A DNA stretch of 64,000 nucleotides from Microcosmobacter mediterraneus (GCF_031846265.1 NZ_JAVRIA010000007.1:1-64000); one strand, 5' to 3'; counted from the stretch's first letter, positions 24,400 to 33,894 are shown. The notes: generated by a model not told the origin, from the sequence alone. Numbers and translations: made by a program.

Positions 24400-26370
24400 A
24401 TGATTAAAGACAATAAAAATTCAAATAAAAAACCAAAGTTTAGTTCATACTGGATCTACGGAATCGTAATCGCTATATTCTTTTTACTTCAGATTTTTTC
24501 TGGAGGTTTTGGAGGAGATGGTGGTAATAACACATCGCCTTCTCAATTTAAAGAATATTTAAAAGATGGTGATGTCGATAAAGTTGTTGTTGTAAATGAA
24601 TCAAAAGCTAAGGTATATTTAACTAAAGATGCTTTAGCTAAAGAAAAGCATAAAAAATCTATTACTAAATCATTAATCCCAACTGGAACAACATTACCAA
24701 ACTACACCTTTCAATTTGGAAGCTTAGAGAATTTTGAGGATGACACCGATCAGATAATTGAAGATAATAATCTTACTACAGAAGTTACTTACGAAACCGA
24801 GCAAAATGTAATGGGAGATTTACTCCTTACCTTATTGCCTTTTATTCTCATTATTGGTGTTTGGATTTTTATTATGAGACGTATGTCTTCTGGGGCTGGT
24901 GGTGGAGCTGGTGGTCAAATTTTTAATATCGGAAAATCTAAAGCTAAGCTTTTTGATGAAAAATCTGATACAAAAACTTCTTTTAAAGATGTAGCTGGAT
25001 TGGAAGGCGCAAAAGAGGAAGTACAAGAGATTGTAGATTTCTTAAAAAATCCTGAAAAATATACGTCTTTAGGTGGTAAAATACCAAAAGGAGCTTTACT
25101 TGTAGGACCTCCAGGTACAGGTAAAACACTATTAGCAAAAGCTGTTGCTGGCGAAGCTAAAGTGCCTTTCTTCTCATTATCTGGTTCCGATTTTGTTGAG
25201 ATGTTTGTTGGTGTTGGAGCATCTAGAGTTAGAGACTTATTTAAACAGGCTAAGGAGAAATCCCCTTCAATTATATTTATAGATGAGATAGATGCCATAG
25301 GTAGAGCTAGAGGGAAAAATAATTTCTCAGGCTCTAATGATGAGCGCGAAAACACCTTAAATCAGTTGCTAACAGAAATGGATGGTTTTGGTACCAATAC
25401 CAATGTTATCGTTTTAGCAGCTACCAATAGAGCTGATGTTTTAGATAAAGCCTTGATGAGAGCTGGACGTTTTGATAGACAGATTTTTGTAGATCTACCA
25501 GATGTAAGAGAACGTAAAGAAATATTTGAAGTACACCTAAAACCGCTTAAAAAAGCAGAGAATTTAGATGTAGATTTCTTAGCTAAGCAAACACCTGGAT
25601 TCTCTGGTGCAGATATTGCAAATGTTTGTAATGAAGCAGCTTTAATTGCTGCAAGAAAAAACAAAAAAGCAGTTAATAAACAAGATTTCTTAGATGCTGT
25701 AGATAGAATAGTAGGAGGATTAGAAAAGAAAAATAAAATAATAACACCTTCCGAAAAACGTGCCGTTGCTTTCCATGAAGCTGGTCATGCCACTGTAAGC
25801 TGGATGTTAGAACATGCTGCACCACTAGTAAAAGTAACGATTGTACCTAGAGGTCGATCCTTAGGTGCAGCTTGGTATTTACCAGAAGAACGTCTTATTG
25901 TTAGACCAGAACAAATGCTTGATGAAATGTGTGCTGCTCTTGGTGGTCGTGCTGCAGAGAAGGTTATTTTTGATAAAATTTCTACAGGTGCTCTTAGTGA
26001 TTTAGAAAAAGTTACCAAACAAGCAAGAGCTATGGTTACCATTTATGGATTGAGTGATAAAGTAGGTAATTTAACGTATTATGATTCCTCAGGACAATCT
26101 GAATATGGCTTCACAAAACCTTATAGCGAACAAACTGCTGAACTTATAGATAAAGAAATCTCAGATATTATTGAAGAACAATATCAGCGAGCATTAGAAT
26201 TACTAGAAGCTAATAAAGATAAACTTACTGAACTTGCTGAAGTACTTTTAGATAAAGAAGTTATTTTTAAAGACAATTTGGAAAAGATTTTTGGAAAAAG
26301 ACCTTACGATAAGGAACAAATACTTGAGGATACGTCTTCTATTGAAAAAACTGTAGAAGAAGAGGAATAA
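24400..26370 (+). CDS. ftsH: ATP-dependent zinc metalloprotease FtsH
   Basis: This 656-residue membrane AAA+ protease degrades misfolded membrane and some soluble proteins. It has two transmembrane helices (about 17-33 and 140-158), the Walker A GPPGTGKT (near 228), Walker B IIFIDEIDAIG, the second region of homology around ATNRADVLDKALMRAGRFDR, and the zinc site HEAGH (near 455) with the distal Asp in the peptidase domain. Standard length. It follows rsfS by 10 bases and is followed by a strong hairpin terminator. Confidence 0.98.
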   Translation: MIKDNKNSNKKPKFSSYWIYGIVIAIFFLLQIFSGGFGGDGGNNTSPSQFKEYLKDGDVDKVVVVNESKAKVYLTKDALAKEKHKKSITKSLIPTGTTLPNYTFQFGSLENFEDDTDQIIEDNNLTTEVTYETEQNVMGDLLLTLLPFILIIGVWIFIMRRMSSGAGGGAGGQIFNIGKSKAKLFDEKSDTKTSFKDVAGLEGAKEEVQEIVDFLKNPEKYTSLGGKIPKGALLVGPPGTGKTLLAKAVAGEAKVPFFSLSGSDFVEMFVGVGASRVRDLFKQAKEKSPSIIFIDEIDAIGRARGKNNFSGSNDERENTLNQLLTEMDGFGTNTNVIVLAATNRADVLDKALMRAGRFDRQIFVDLPDVRERKEIFEVHLKPLKKAENLDVDFLAKQTPGFSGADIANVCNEAALIAARKNKKAVNKQDFLDAVDRIVGGLEKKNKIITPSEKRAVAFHEAGHATVSWMLEHAAPLVKVTIVPRGRSLGAAWYLPEERLIVRPEQMLDEMCAALGGRAAEKVIFDKISTGALSDLEKVTKQARAMVTIYGLSDKVGNLTYYDSSGQSEYGFTKPYSEQTAELIDKEISDIIEEQYQRALELLEANKDKLTELAEVLLDKEVIFKDNLEKIFGKRPYDKEQILEDTSSIEKTVEEEE

Positions 26371-26402
26371 CCTTAATTTTATCGAAAAGCTATTATAAAA
26401 AG

Positions 26403-26436
26403 CTTAAATTGACTTATGGTTAATTTAAGTTTTTTT
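26403..26436 (+). terminator. Rho-independent terminator after ftsH
   Basis: CTTAAATT (26403-26410), an 11-base loop, AATTTAAG (26422-26429), then a run of seven T. It separates rsfS-ftsH from the downstream lipid operon. The T-run leads into a promoter-like TATATTTG at 26436. Confidence 0.75.
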
Positions 26437-26443
26437 ATATTTG
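26436..26443 (+). promoter_or_regulatory. Putative -7 promoter box of the LUD-cdsA-psd operon
   Basis: TATATTTG matches TAnnTTTG, about 40 bases before the ATG at 26483, right after the ftsH terminator. Confidence 0.45.
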
Positions 26444-26482
26444 GAAAAACCCACAAAAAACAAGATTAATAGCTATTCCTAA

Positions 26483-27088
26483 ATGAGCCTATTCCGTAAA
26501 ATTTTTGGCTTTAAAGAACGTTCCGAAGAAACTATAAAAAATGAAGAGCGTGGAAAGTATATGCCAGAAATTAAGCTTCCTATTGATGAAAGATTTACAA
26601 TAAATTTCAAAGCAAATGGTGGTAAATTCTTGTATTGTGAAAATATGCAAGAAGTTAATGATAGCCTTACTGCTATAATCCAAGAAAACGAATGGGTAGA
26701 TAAAGACGTTTTAATCATTGACGATAGGCTTAACGACTTATTTACAAGCGCAAATCTTAAACCTACCAAAAACACCTACAGTAGCACATACTTTTTCTCA
26801 ACATGCGAGTATTTAATTTCTGATGATGGTTCACTATTAATTTCATCTAATCAAATTGCAGAAAAAAAACTAAAAGAACTTCCAGAAAATTTTGTTATAT
26901 ATGCTACAACAAGCCAATTTGTTGAAAATATTGGTGAAGGACTAAAAGGTATCAAATCTAAAAACAAATCTAAAATACCTACAAATATCACTACAATTAA
27001 ACATTTTAAAAGTAATGACAATAAAGACTTCCTAACTTATGGAAGTAGTTCAAAAAACTTATATTTGCTGCTATTAGAAGATCTATAG
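26483..27088 (+). CDS. LUD-domain protein (LutC/YkgG-like)
   Basis: This is a 201-residue protein whose region about 55-200 fits the LUD fold of LutB/LutC lactate-utilisation proteins (STCEYLISDDGSLLISS, FVIYATTSQFV). No partner LutA or iron-sulfur protein is present, and the gene is the first of a phospholipid operon, so a lactate role is doubtful. The stop is 1 base before the cdsA start. This synteny with cdsA is frequent in flavobacteria as I recall it, and the true function is not established. Confidence 0.82.
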   Translation: MSLFRKIFGFKERSEETIKNEERGKYMPEIKLPIDERFTINFKANGGKFLYCENMQEVNDSLTAIIQENEWVDKDVLIIDDRLNDLFTSANLKPTKNTYSSTYFFSTCEYLISDDGSLLISSNQIAEKKLKELPENFVIYATTSQFVENIGEGLKGIKSKNKSKIPTNITTIKHFKSNDNKDFLTYGSSSKNLYLLLLEDL

Positions 27089-27089
27089 C

Positions 27090-27911
27090 ATGAAAGAACT
27101 CTACACTAGAGCATTATCTGGAACTGTTTATGTTGGATTATTACTTCTCGCCTTAAAGTGGCAATATGCTTTACTATCTGTCTTTTTCTTTTTTGGATTA
27201 GTGTGCTTAGCCGAATTTAAAAAACTTATTGAGCTAAAAAGTTTAATACCCTACTTTGTATTCTCTTTATTATTCATAGTTTTTGGTCTTTGGAAAACTA
27301 TTTTTGGTCATACAAACGGATTTAGTGAAGCCATACAAATATTACTTGTTATTACCATATTTGTTTTACTCATTCTTATTAAAGATCTTTTCTCAGAAAA
27401 AACAATTCCTCTCTTTGCATCTAAACGCTTTATAATTACCACTTTTTACCTTTCTAGTGGATTTGTGTTTTTAATTTTAATCGCAAACTTTAATAGTGTA
27501 TTTTCACCACTCCTGTTACTTGGAGCATTTATACTAGTTTGGGTTAATGACACATTTGCTTACTTAATTGGAAAAAACTTTGGTAGACAAAAACTATTTC
27601 CAAGAATCTCACCTAAAAAAACAGTAGAAGGCTTTTTAGGCGGTTTGTTTTTTGCCTGTATTGCTAGTTATTTTATAGCTCAATTTACAAATACATTAAA
27701 CTTTACAAGCTGGCTTGTTTTAGGTATTATTATAAGTGTTTTTGGAACATTAGGAGATCTCATTGAATCAAAATTTAAACGACAAGCCAATGTTAAAGAT
27801 AGTGGTGTAATAATGCCTGGTCATGGTGGATTGTTAGACAGACTGGATAGTATTATTTTTGCAGCTCCCTTTATTTATTTATTTTTAAAACTCATCACAT
27901 ATGTTTCATAA
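27090..27911 (+). CDS. cdsA: Phosphatidate cytidylyltransferase
   Basis: CdsA makes CDP-diacylglycerol from phosphatidic acid and CTP in the inner membrane, the entry to phosphatidylethanolamine synthesis. The 273-residue protein has about seven membrane segments, the ISPKKTVEGFLGG motif (near 172) and the C-terminal signature DLIESKFKRQANVKDSG...MPGHGGLLDRLDS (about 225-255). It overlaps psd by 11 bases, which fits the pathway order. Confidence 0.96.
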   Translation: MKELYTRALSGTVYVGLLLLALKWQYALLSVFFFFGLVCLAEFKKLIELKSLIPYFVFSLLFIVFGLWKTIFGHTNGFSEAIQILLVITIFVLLILIKDLFSEKTIPLFASKRFIITTFYLSSGFVFLILIANFNSVFSPLLLLGAFILVWVNDTFAYLIGKNFGRQKLFPRISPKKTVEGFLGGLFFACIASYFIAQFTNTLNFTSWLVLGIIISVFGTLGDLIESKFKRQANVKDSGVIMPGHGGLLDRLDSIIFAAPFIYLFLKLITYVS

Positions 27912-28554
27912 AGAAGGTCATAAAATTATATTCTTTTCTGTAGTCATTGTTGTAGGCTTATTATTTTTAATTGATGAGTTTGTACTTACAAGTTGGTTAA
28001 GGACATCACTGATGCTGATTGTTTTAGTATTTTTTATACTCATACTTCAATTCTTCAGGAATCCTAAACGTTCTACAAAAATCAATAAAAACCATGTTGT
28101 ATCTCCTGTAGATGGAAAAGTTGTAGTCATCGAAGAAGTTTTTGAAAAAGAATATTTTAAGGAAAAACGAATTCAGGTTTCTGTTTTTATGTCTCCTTTA
28201 AATGTTCATGTAACACGCTATCCAATAGGTGGTAATGTGGCATTTAGCAAATATCATCCTGGAAAATATTTGGTGGCTTGGCATCCTAAAGCTAGTGAAG
28301 AAAATGAACGTACTACAGTTGTTGTAGAGAACAAGCATTTTGGTAAAGTACTATATCGTCAAATAGCTGGAGCTTTAGCAAAACGTATTGTTAATTATGC
28401 AGAAGAAAGCACTACTGTAATTCAAGGTTCAGATTCTGGTTTTATTAAGTTTGGATCTAGAGTTGATGTTTTTCTTCCATTAGATGCTGATATAAAAGTT
28501 GAACTCAATCAGAAAGTTAAAGGTGGTGAAAGCGTCATTGCTGAAAAATCATGA
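27901..28554 (+). CDS. psd: Phosphatidylserine decarboxylase (archaeal/short type)
   Basis: Psd turns phosphatidylserine into phosphatidylethanolamine using a self-generated pyruvoyl group. The 217-residue protein begins with two hydrophobic helices (about 8-50), contains SPVDGKV (near 64) and FMSPLNVHVTRYP, and ends in the IKFGSRVD region, where cleavage at the Gly-Ser bond creates the pyruvoyl residue. It overlaps cdsA upstream by 11 bases and the acyl-CoA-binding gene by 4 (ATGA). Confidence 0.95.
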   Translation: MFHKEGHKIIFFSVVIVVGLLFLIDEFVLTSWLRTSLMLIVLVFFILILQFFRNPKRSTKINKNHVVSPVDGKVVVIEEVFEKEYFKEKRIQVSVFMSPLNVHVTRYPIGGNVAFSKYHPGKYLVAWHPKASEENERTTVVVENKHFGKVLYRQIAGALAKRIVNYAEESTTVIQGSDSGFIKFGSRVDVFLPLDADIKVELNQKVKGGESVIAEKS

Positions 28555-28817
28555 CATCAGAAGAAATCGACATAAAATTTCAAGAAGCCGTAGAGCGTAT
28601 TAATGCTTACGACGGGAAATTCCCTGCAGATTTTCTTCTTCGTCTTTATGCATATTATAAAAAAGCCACCAACAATTATGGCAGACCAAGTAGTAGAAAA
28701 CAAATTATAAATGCTTTTAAAACTAATGCCTTATTCCAAGTAAAAGATGTAAGTGAAGATGATGCTAAACAAATTTATATAGATTTGGTTAACAATTACT
28801 TCCTCTACAGAAAATAG
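28551..28817 (+). CDS. Acyl-CoA-binding protein
   Basis: This 88-residue four-helix protein has ACBP signatures: the start KFQEAVERI, FLLRLYAYYKKATNNYG (the acyl-CoA Tyr and Lys positions) and a C-terminal YIDLVNNY. ACBPs buffer long-chain acyl-CoA in the cytoplasm. They are typical of eukaryotes and patchy in bacteria, but common in Bacteroidota. The ATGA overlap with psd places it in the phospholipid operon. Confidence 0.92.
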   Translation: MTSEEIDIKFQEAVERINAYDGKFPADFLLRLYAYYKKATNNYGRPSSRKQIINAFKTNALFQVKDVSEDDAKQIYIDLVNNYFLYRK

Positions 28818-28898
28818 ATCTTAGGCTAAGTTTTTTGATATAATATTTTAATGCTAAACAATTACTTTGTAATTTTAAATTCGGCTAAAACTTAAATC

Positions 28899-29669
28899 AT
28901 GAGAGGTAATAATTTAAAAGTTCGTTTACTCATTGGAGTAGTGATTGTTGCATTTGCATTCTTTAAAAAATGTAGTCAACAGGAAAAAAATCCTTATACA
29001 GGCAGAACACAAACCATTACAATGACACCAGACCAAGAAATAGCCATTGGTTTGCAAAGTGCACCACAAATGGCACAACAGCATGGAGGTTTACATCCAG
29101 ATACAAGATATCAGGCTATGGTTGATAATGTTGGTAAAAAACTTGTAAATAGTAGTATTGCAAGAGAAACACCATACCAATACGAGTTTCATCTATTATC
29201 AGATCCTAATGCCATCAATGCCTTTGCTTTGCCTGGTGGTCAAATTTTTATCACTTATGCTTTATTTTCTAAGTTAGAAAATGAAGACCAACTTGCAGGT
29301 GTTTTAGGTCATGAAATTGGCCATGTTCTTGGTAAGCATTCTGCAGAAAGAATAGGAGAAACAGAGTTTTGGAAAACAGTATCAACTGGTGCTTCTGTTG
29401 GTGCAGATATGGGAGGACTTGTTGGCGGAATTGGACAACAAACATTACTTAAAAATGGTAGAGGTGATGAATTAGAAAGTGATGCTCTTGGCGTGCAATT
29501 TATGATAGATGCTGGTTATGATCCAGAGGAATTAATTGGTGTTATGAAAATTTTAAAAGCTGCTGCTGGTCCTAATAGAACACCAGAATTTCAGAGCACG
29601 CATCCAGATCCAGACAATCGTATAGAAAAAATTAAAGAAGCTATTAGAGTTTATAAAAATGCATCCTAA
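28899..29669 (+). CDS. M48-family metallopeptidase
   Basis: This 256-residue zinc peptidase of the BepA/LoiP type has an N-terminal membrane segment or signal (about 7-24, ending KKCS), the active site HEIGHVLGKH (near 145) and the third zinc ligand in ELESDALG (near 190). Such periplasmic proteases refold or degrade outer-membrane proteins. It follows the phospholipid operon by 81 bases and may have its own promoter. The peptidase is otherwise standard. Confidence 0.92.
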   Translation: MRGNNLKVRLLIGVVIVAFAFFKKCSQQEKNPYTGRTQTITMTPDQEIAIGLQSAPQMAQQHGGLHPDTRYQAMVDNVGKKLVNSSIARETPYQYEFHLLSDPNAINAFALPGGQIFITYALFSKLENEDQLAGVLGHEIGHVLGKHSAERIGETEFWKTVSTGASVGADMGGLVGGIGQQTLLKNGRGDELESDALGVQFMIDAGYDPEELIGVMKILKAAAGPNRTPEFQSTHPDPDNRIEKIKEAIRVYKNAS

Positions 29670-29724
29670 AAAGGATGCATTTTAAACTAACTAACTCAAA
29701 TAATTGTCTTTTAGAATAAAGACA

Positions 29725-30111
29725 CTATCGTTTAAAGCGCTTTAAAAATAATTCAGCGTCTTTAGCCTTTGTTTTTTGTGCATGCCTTAATGCAGTGTAG
29801 CCTTTATCACATAGTGAATGAATCTCTGAACCTGCTGTAATTAATTCTTTGATAATATCAACTCTATTAAATTTAGCTGCATAATGTATTGGCAACATAC
29901 CATTAGATTTTGTATTAACATCTACACCCTGTTTTATTAAGGTTTTTACTAGTTTAATATTACCAGTGGCTACTGCTTTACATAAAGGGCTTACCTCTAC
30001 TATCGATGCTGTATGCATTTCAGAAGAATACCTTTGATTACTGTTTTCTGCATTAACATTTGCGAACGAAAAGCCTAATACTAAGGCTAAAATTACTGCT
30101 GTTTTTTTCAT
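29725..30111 (-). CDS. Secreted ankyrin-repeat protein
   Basis: This 128-residue protein has a clear signal peptide (MKKTAVILALVLGFSFANVNA) and about three ankyrin repeats (about 45-125), e.g. GVDVNTKSNGMLPIHYAAKFN and SLCDKGYTALRHAQ. It would act in the periplasm or outside, probably by protein-protein contact. It is monocistronic and divergent from gpmI; a 16-base perfect palindrome lies about 55 bases upstream of its start. Confidence 0.88.
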   Translation of the reverse strand: MKKTAVILALVLGFSFANVNAENSNQRYSSEMHTASIVEVSPLCKAVATGNIKLVKTLIKQGVDVNTKSNGMLPIHYAAKFNRVDIIKELITAGSEIHSLCDKGYTALRHAQKTKAKDAELFLKRFKR

Positions 30112-30163
30112 GATGAATGATTTTAATTTAATTGATTGTTTTTTTGATTATAATAAAGAGACG

Positions 30164-30179
30164 ACTTATTTAAATAAGT
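30164..30179. promoter_or_regulatory. 16-base perfect palindrome between ankyrin gene and gpmI
   Basis: ACTTATTTAAATAAGT is a perfect, spacerless palindrome at 53-68 bases upstream of the ankyrin-protein start. It may be a dimeric regulator site; chance is possible in AT-rich DNA. Confidence 0.3.
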
Positions 30180-30304
30180 GTTACACTAAAAAATGATAAA
30201 TAACATTTATTTAACGTCCTGTAAACAAATATGTTAAATCTAAGCCAATACTATAATTTAGAATAAGGTTACAGAAAAACAATCGTAAAAAACACATAAT
30301 ACAT

Positions 30305-30312
30305 TATCTTTG
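30305..30312 (+). promoter_or_regulatory. Putative -7 promoter box of gpmI operon
   Basis: TATCTTTG, a perfect TAnnTTTG match, ends 18 bases before the gpmI ATG. Confidence 0.55.
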
Positions 30313-30330
30313 GGTTTCTAATAAAATCTA

Positions 30331-31851
30331 ATGGACAAAAAAGTAATTTTAATGATTTTAGACGGTTGGGGAAAATCACCTGATCCAAAAGTTTCTGCTG
30401 TAGATAATGCTAAAACACCCTTTATTGATAGTTTGTATAAAGACTATCCTTCAGCAAGTTTAAGAACAGACGGTTTGCATGTTGGCTTACCAGAAGGGCA
30501 AATGGGTAATAGTGAAGTTGGCCACATGAATCTCGGAGCAGGACGAATCGTTTACCAAGATTTAGTGAAAATTAATTTAGCTGTAGAAAGCAATAGTTTA
30601 GAAAAAGAAAAGGTTTTATTAGATGCCTTTAACTACGCTAAAACCAATAATAAAGCTGTACATTTTTTAGGATTAGTTAGTGATGGAGGAGTCCATTCAC
30701 ATATCAATCACTTATTTGGTCTACTAGATGCTGCATATAATTTTGGTCTTAATAATTTATTTGTTCATGCATTTACAGACGGAAGAGATGTAGATCCAAA
30801 ATCTGGTTACGGGTTTATTTCAGATTTAGAAGATAAGCTTAAAACTGTTAATGGTAAACTAGCTACAGTGACTGGTCGTTATTATGCAATGGATAGAGAT
30901 CAGCGTTGGGAGCGTATTAAATTAGCTTACGATGCCTTAGTTAATAGTAAAGGAGAGTATTCCAAAAATATTCTTAAATCTATTAAAAATACTTACGAAA
31001 ATGATATCACTGATGAGTTTATTAAACCCATCATTAAGGTTGATGATTCTAACGATCCTATAACTAAAATAAAAGAAGATGATGTGATTATATTCTTCAA
31101 TTTTAGAACAGATCGTGGTCGCCAACTTACCCAAGCGTTATCTCAACAAGACTTCCACGAACAAAACATGCATAAGTTAAACTTGCATTACGTAACCATG
31201 ACAAATTATGATGATACCTTTTCTAATATAAATGTGGTCTTCAATAAAGATAATTTAAAGGATACTCTAGGTGAAGTACTCTCTAAACATGGAAAGACTC
31301 AAATACGAATTGCTGAAACTGAAAAATATCCTCATGTAACATTTTTCTTCTCTGGTGGTAAAGAAGAACCATTTGAAGGTGAAACCAGAATTTTAAGAAA
31401 TTCACCTAAAGTAGCAACTTATGATCTCAAACCAGAAATGAGTGCTTATGAGCTAAGAGATGCCTTAATACCAGAATTGGAAAAAGAGGAAGTGGATTTT
31501 ATTTGTTTAAATTTTGCGAATGGTGATATGGTAGGACATACAGGTGTAATGGCTGCTGCTATTAAAGCTTGTGAAACTGTTGATGAATGTGTTAAAGATG
31601 TAGTTACTAAAGCACTAAATCATGGTTACACAACCTTACTTATTGCAGATCATGGTAATTGTGAAACCATGTTAAATCCTGATGGATCTCCTCATACAGC
31701 ACATACAACAAACCCTGTTCCTATCATTGCTATTGATAAAAACATTTCATCCATACAGAGTGGCATTTTAGGAGACTTAGCACCTACCATTTTAAAATTA
31801 ATAGGAGTGCCACAACCTGAAGCTATGACTCAAAAATCATTAATAGATTAA
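30331..31851 (+). CDS. gpmI: 2,3-bisphosphoglycerate-independent phosphoglycerate mutase
   Basis: This 506-residue Mn-dependent enzyme interconverts 3- and 2-phosphoglycerate in glycolysis. It starts with ILMILDGWG (metal Asp), has the phospho-acceptor Ser in MGNSEVGHMNLG (near 65), and downstream metal-binding motifs FANGDMVGHTG and IADHGNCE. Full length. It heads a tight run with a HAD hydrolase, map and a methyltransferase. Confidence 0.97.
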   Translation: MDKKVILMILDGWGKSPDPKVSAVDNAKTPFIDSLYKDYPSASLRTDGLHVGLPEGQMGNSEVGHMNLGAGRIVYQDLVKINLAVESNSLEKEKVLLDAFNYAKTNNKAVHFLGLVSDGGVHSHINHLFGLLDAAYNFGLNNLFVHAFTDGRDVDPKSGYGFISDLEDKLKTVNGKLATVTGRYYAMDRDQRWERIKLAYDALVNSKGEYSKNILKSIKNTYENDITDEFIKPIIKVDDSNDPITKIKEDDVIIFFNFRTDRGRQLTQALSQQDFHEQNMHKLNLHYVTMTNYDDTFSNINVVFNKDNLKDTLGEVLSKHGKTQIRIAETEKYPHVTFFFSGGKEEPFEGETRILRNSPKVATYDLKPEMSAYELRDALIPELEKEEVDFICLNFANGDMVGHTGVMAAAIKACETVDECVKDVVTKALNHGYTTLLIADHGNCETMLNPDGSPHTAHTTNPVPIIAIDKNISSIQSGILGDLAPTILKLIGVPQPEAMTQKSLID

Positions 31852-31878
31852 GCCATAAAATTATTGTAATTTTGACTA

Positions 31879-32289
31879 ATGAATTTTCAAGACACACTTA
31901 TTATTGCTATAGATTTTGATGGTACAATTGTTGAAGATGCTTATCCTAAAGTTGGAAAAGCAAGACTTTTTGCTTTCGAAACATTAAAACGTCTACAAGA
32001 TGATGGTCATCGTTTAATTCTTTGGACTTACAGAAGTGGAGATAAATTACAAGATGCTGTAAATTTCTGCCAAGAGAATGGTATTGAGTTTTATGCTATT
32101 AATCAAAGTTTCCCAGAGGAGGAATTTGATAACTCAAAAAGTCGAAAAATTTATGCAGATATCTACATTGATGACAGAAACATTGGTGGTATACTAGGGT
32201 GGGGAGAAGTTTACCAGATGATTTCTAACAAAGAACTTCCAATAACTAGACAACCAAAAAAGAAAGGATTTTTCTCTATTTTTAGATAA
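31879..32289 (+). CDS. Small HAD-like hydrolase (BT0820-type)
   Basis: This 136-residue HAD-superfamily protein has motif I AIDFDGTIVE (nucleophile Asp near 11), motif II LWTYRSGD and motif III/IV Asp residues in IYIDDRN. It matches the cap-less BT0820-like group, whose substrate is unknown. It lies between gpmI and map, 27 and 2 bases away, and is probably co-transcribed with them. Confidence 0.88.
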   Translation: MNFQDTLIIAIDFDGTIVEDAYPKVGKARLFAFETLKRLQDDGHRLILWTYRSGDKLQDAVNFCQENGIEFYAINQSFPEEEFDNSKSRKIYADIYIDDRNIGGILGWGEVYQMISNKELPITRQPKKKGFFSIFR

Positions 32290-32291
32290 CT

Positions 32292-33110
32292 ATGATAATT
32301 ACAAAAACATTAGAGGAAATAGAATTAATGCGAGAAAGTGCATTGGTTGTATCTAAAACTTTAGGCGTTTTAGCATCAGAAGTTAAACCAGGTATTACGA
32401 CATTACATTTAGACAAAATTGCTGAAGAATGTGTTCGAGATCATGGTGCTATACCAGGTTTTTTAGGCCTATACGATTTTCCAAATACACTCTGTATGAG
32501 TCCAAATGAGCAAGTGGTTCATGGTATACCTAATACTACACCTCTAAATGAAGGCGACATTATTTCTATAGATTGTGGTGCAATAAAAAATGGATTTTAT
32601 GGTGATCATGCCTACACCTTTGCTGTTGGTGAAATTTCTCCAGAAACGGATAAGCTATTGCAAATTACCAAAGAGTCTTTATATGTTGGTATACGAGAGT
32701 TTAAATTAGGTAATAGAGTTGGTGATGTAGGTTTTGCTATTCAAAAATATTGCGAAGCTCATGGATATGGTGTAGTAAGAGAACTCGTTGGTCATGGTTT
32801 AGGACGTAAAATGCACGAAGATCCAGAGATGCCAAATTATGGACGTCGTGGTCGTGGTAAAAAGTTTGTAGAAGGCCAAGTCGTTGCAATAGAACCTATG
32901 ATTAATCTTGGTACGCATAAAATAAAACAACATAAAGATGGTTGGACCATAACCACTTTAGATAAAAAACCAAGTGCTCATTTTGAACATGATGTAGCTA
33001 TAGTTAATGGAAAACCAGAATTACTTTCAACTTTTGCTTACATCTATGAAGCCTTAGGAATAACTTCTGACGAGGAAGATGAGTTTAGACAAGAAGCTTT
33101 AGTGCTTTAA
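32292..33110 (+). CDS. map: Type I methionine aminopeptidase
   Basis: Map removes the initiator Met from new proteins. The 272-residue enzyme has the pita-bread fold residues: substrate His in HGIPN (near 76), metal ligands Asp in SIDCGA and GDHAY, His in GHGLGRKMHEDP, Glu in AIEPMI and Glu in FEHDVAI. It sits 2 bases after the HAD gene and 1 base before the methyltransferase. Confidence 0.97.
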   Translation: MIITKTLEEIELMRESALVVSKTLGVLASEVKPGITTLHLDKIAEECVRDHGAIPGFLGLYDFPNTLCMSPNEQVVHGIPNTTPLNEGDIISIDCGAIKNGFYGDHAYTFAVGEISPETDKLLQITKESLYVGIREFKLGNRVGDVGFAIQKYCEAHGYGVVRELVGHGLGRKMHEDPEMPNYGRRGRGKKFVEGQVVAIEPMINLGTHKIKQHKDGWTITTLDKKPSAHFEHDVAIVNGKPELLSTFAYIYEALGITSDEEDEFRQEALVL

Positions 33111-33111
33111 A

Positions 33112-33894
33112 ATGAAATCAATTTTTAAATTTTTTCTTAATCTCTTACCAAGACCATTACTTATTAGGTTAAGCTATTTGGTAAGACCAATATTAGAATT
33201 ATTTTTAAAAGGAAATACGTATACAGATCCAATCGATGGCAAAAGTTTTAGAACATTTTTACCTTATGGTTATGTTAAACAAAGACCTAACATACTTTCC
33301 CCCTCTACATTGTCTTTAGAACGACATCGATTATTATGGTTATATCTTAAAAACGAAACTGATTTTTTTACAGCAGAAAAAAAAGTACTTCATTTTGCTC
33401 CAGAGCAATGTTTTTTAAAACGATTTAGAAAACTAAAACATTTAGCGTATACCACAACAGATTTATTATCACCTATTGCAGATGTAAAAGCAGACATTTG
33501 TAATTTACCGTTTGAAGATAATAGTTATGATGTTATTCTTTGTAATCATGTTCTTGAACATATCCCAAATGACACGAAAGCTATGCAAGAATTGCATAGA
33601 GTTATGAGACATGGTGGTTATGGTGTTTTTCAAATTCCACAAGATTTAAGACGAGAGCTTACCTTTGAGGACGATTCTATAACAGATAAAACTAAACGTG
33701 CTAAAATATTTGGTCAATATGACCATGTTAGAGTTTATGGTAAAGATTATTTTGATAAGCTACGCTCTATTGGTTTTCAAGTTGAGGAGGTGGACTACAC
33801 TTCAAAATTATCAGAAACTGAAATCAACAAGTATCGTTTAGCAAAAGGTGAGATTATTCCTTTAGTCTATAAACCTAAGGTCTCTTCGCTATAA
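33112..33894 (+). CDS. Class I SAM-dependent methyltransferase
   Basis: This 260-residue protein has a C-terminal Methyltransf_11-like domain (about 95-205) with DVILCNHVLEHIPNDTKAMQEL and LHRVMRHGGYGVFQIP. The glycine-rich motif I is degenerate, replaced by VLHFAPEQCF, a form seen in this flavobacterial family. The substrate is unknown. It is the last gene of the gpmI-map run and overlaps the convergent TPR gene by 20 bases. Confidence 0.85.
   Translation: MKSIFKFFLNLLPRPLLIRLSYLVRPILELFLKGNTYTDPIDGKSFRTFLPYGYVKQRPNILSPSTLSLERHRLLWLYLKNETDFFTAEKKVLHFAPEQCFLKRFRKLKHLAYTTTDLLSPIADVKADICNLPFEDNSYDVILCNHVLEHIPNDTKAMQELHRVMRHGGYGVFQIPQDLRRELTFEDDSITDKTKRAKIFGQYDHVRVYGKDYFDKLRSIGFQVEEVDYTSKLSETEINKYRLAKGEIIPLVYKPKVSSL

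Noticed and set aside
24832..26042. Minus-strand ORFs inside ftsH (24832-25026, 24915-25355, 25362-25664, 25785-26042)
   Set aside because: Shadows of a strongly conserved ftsH frame; compositions are typical antisense translations.
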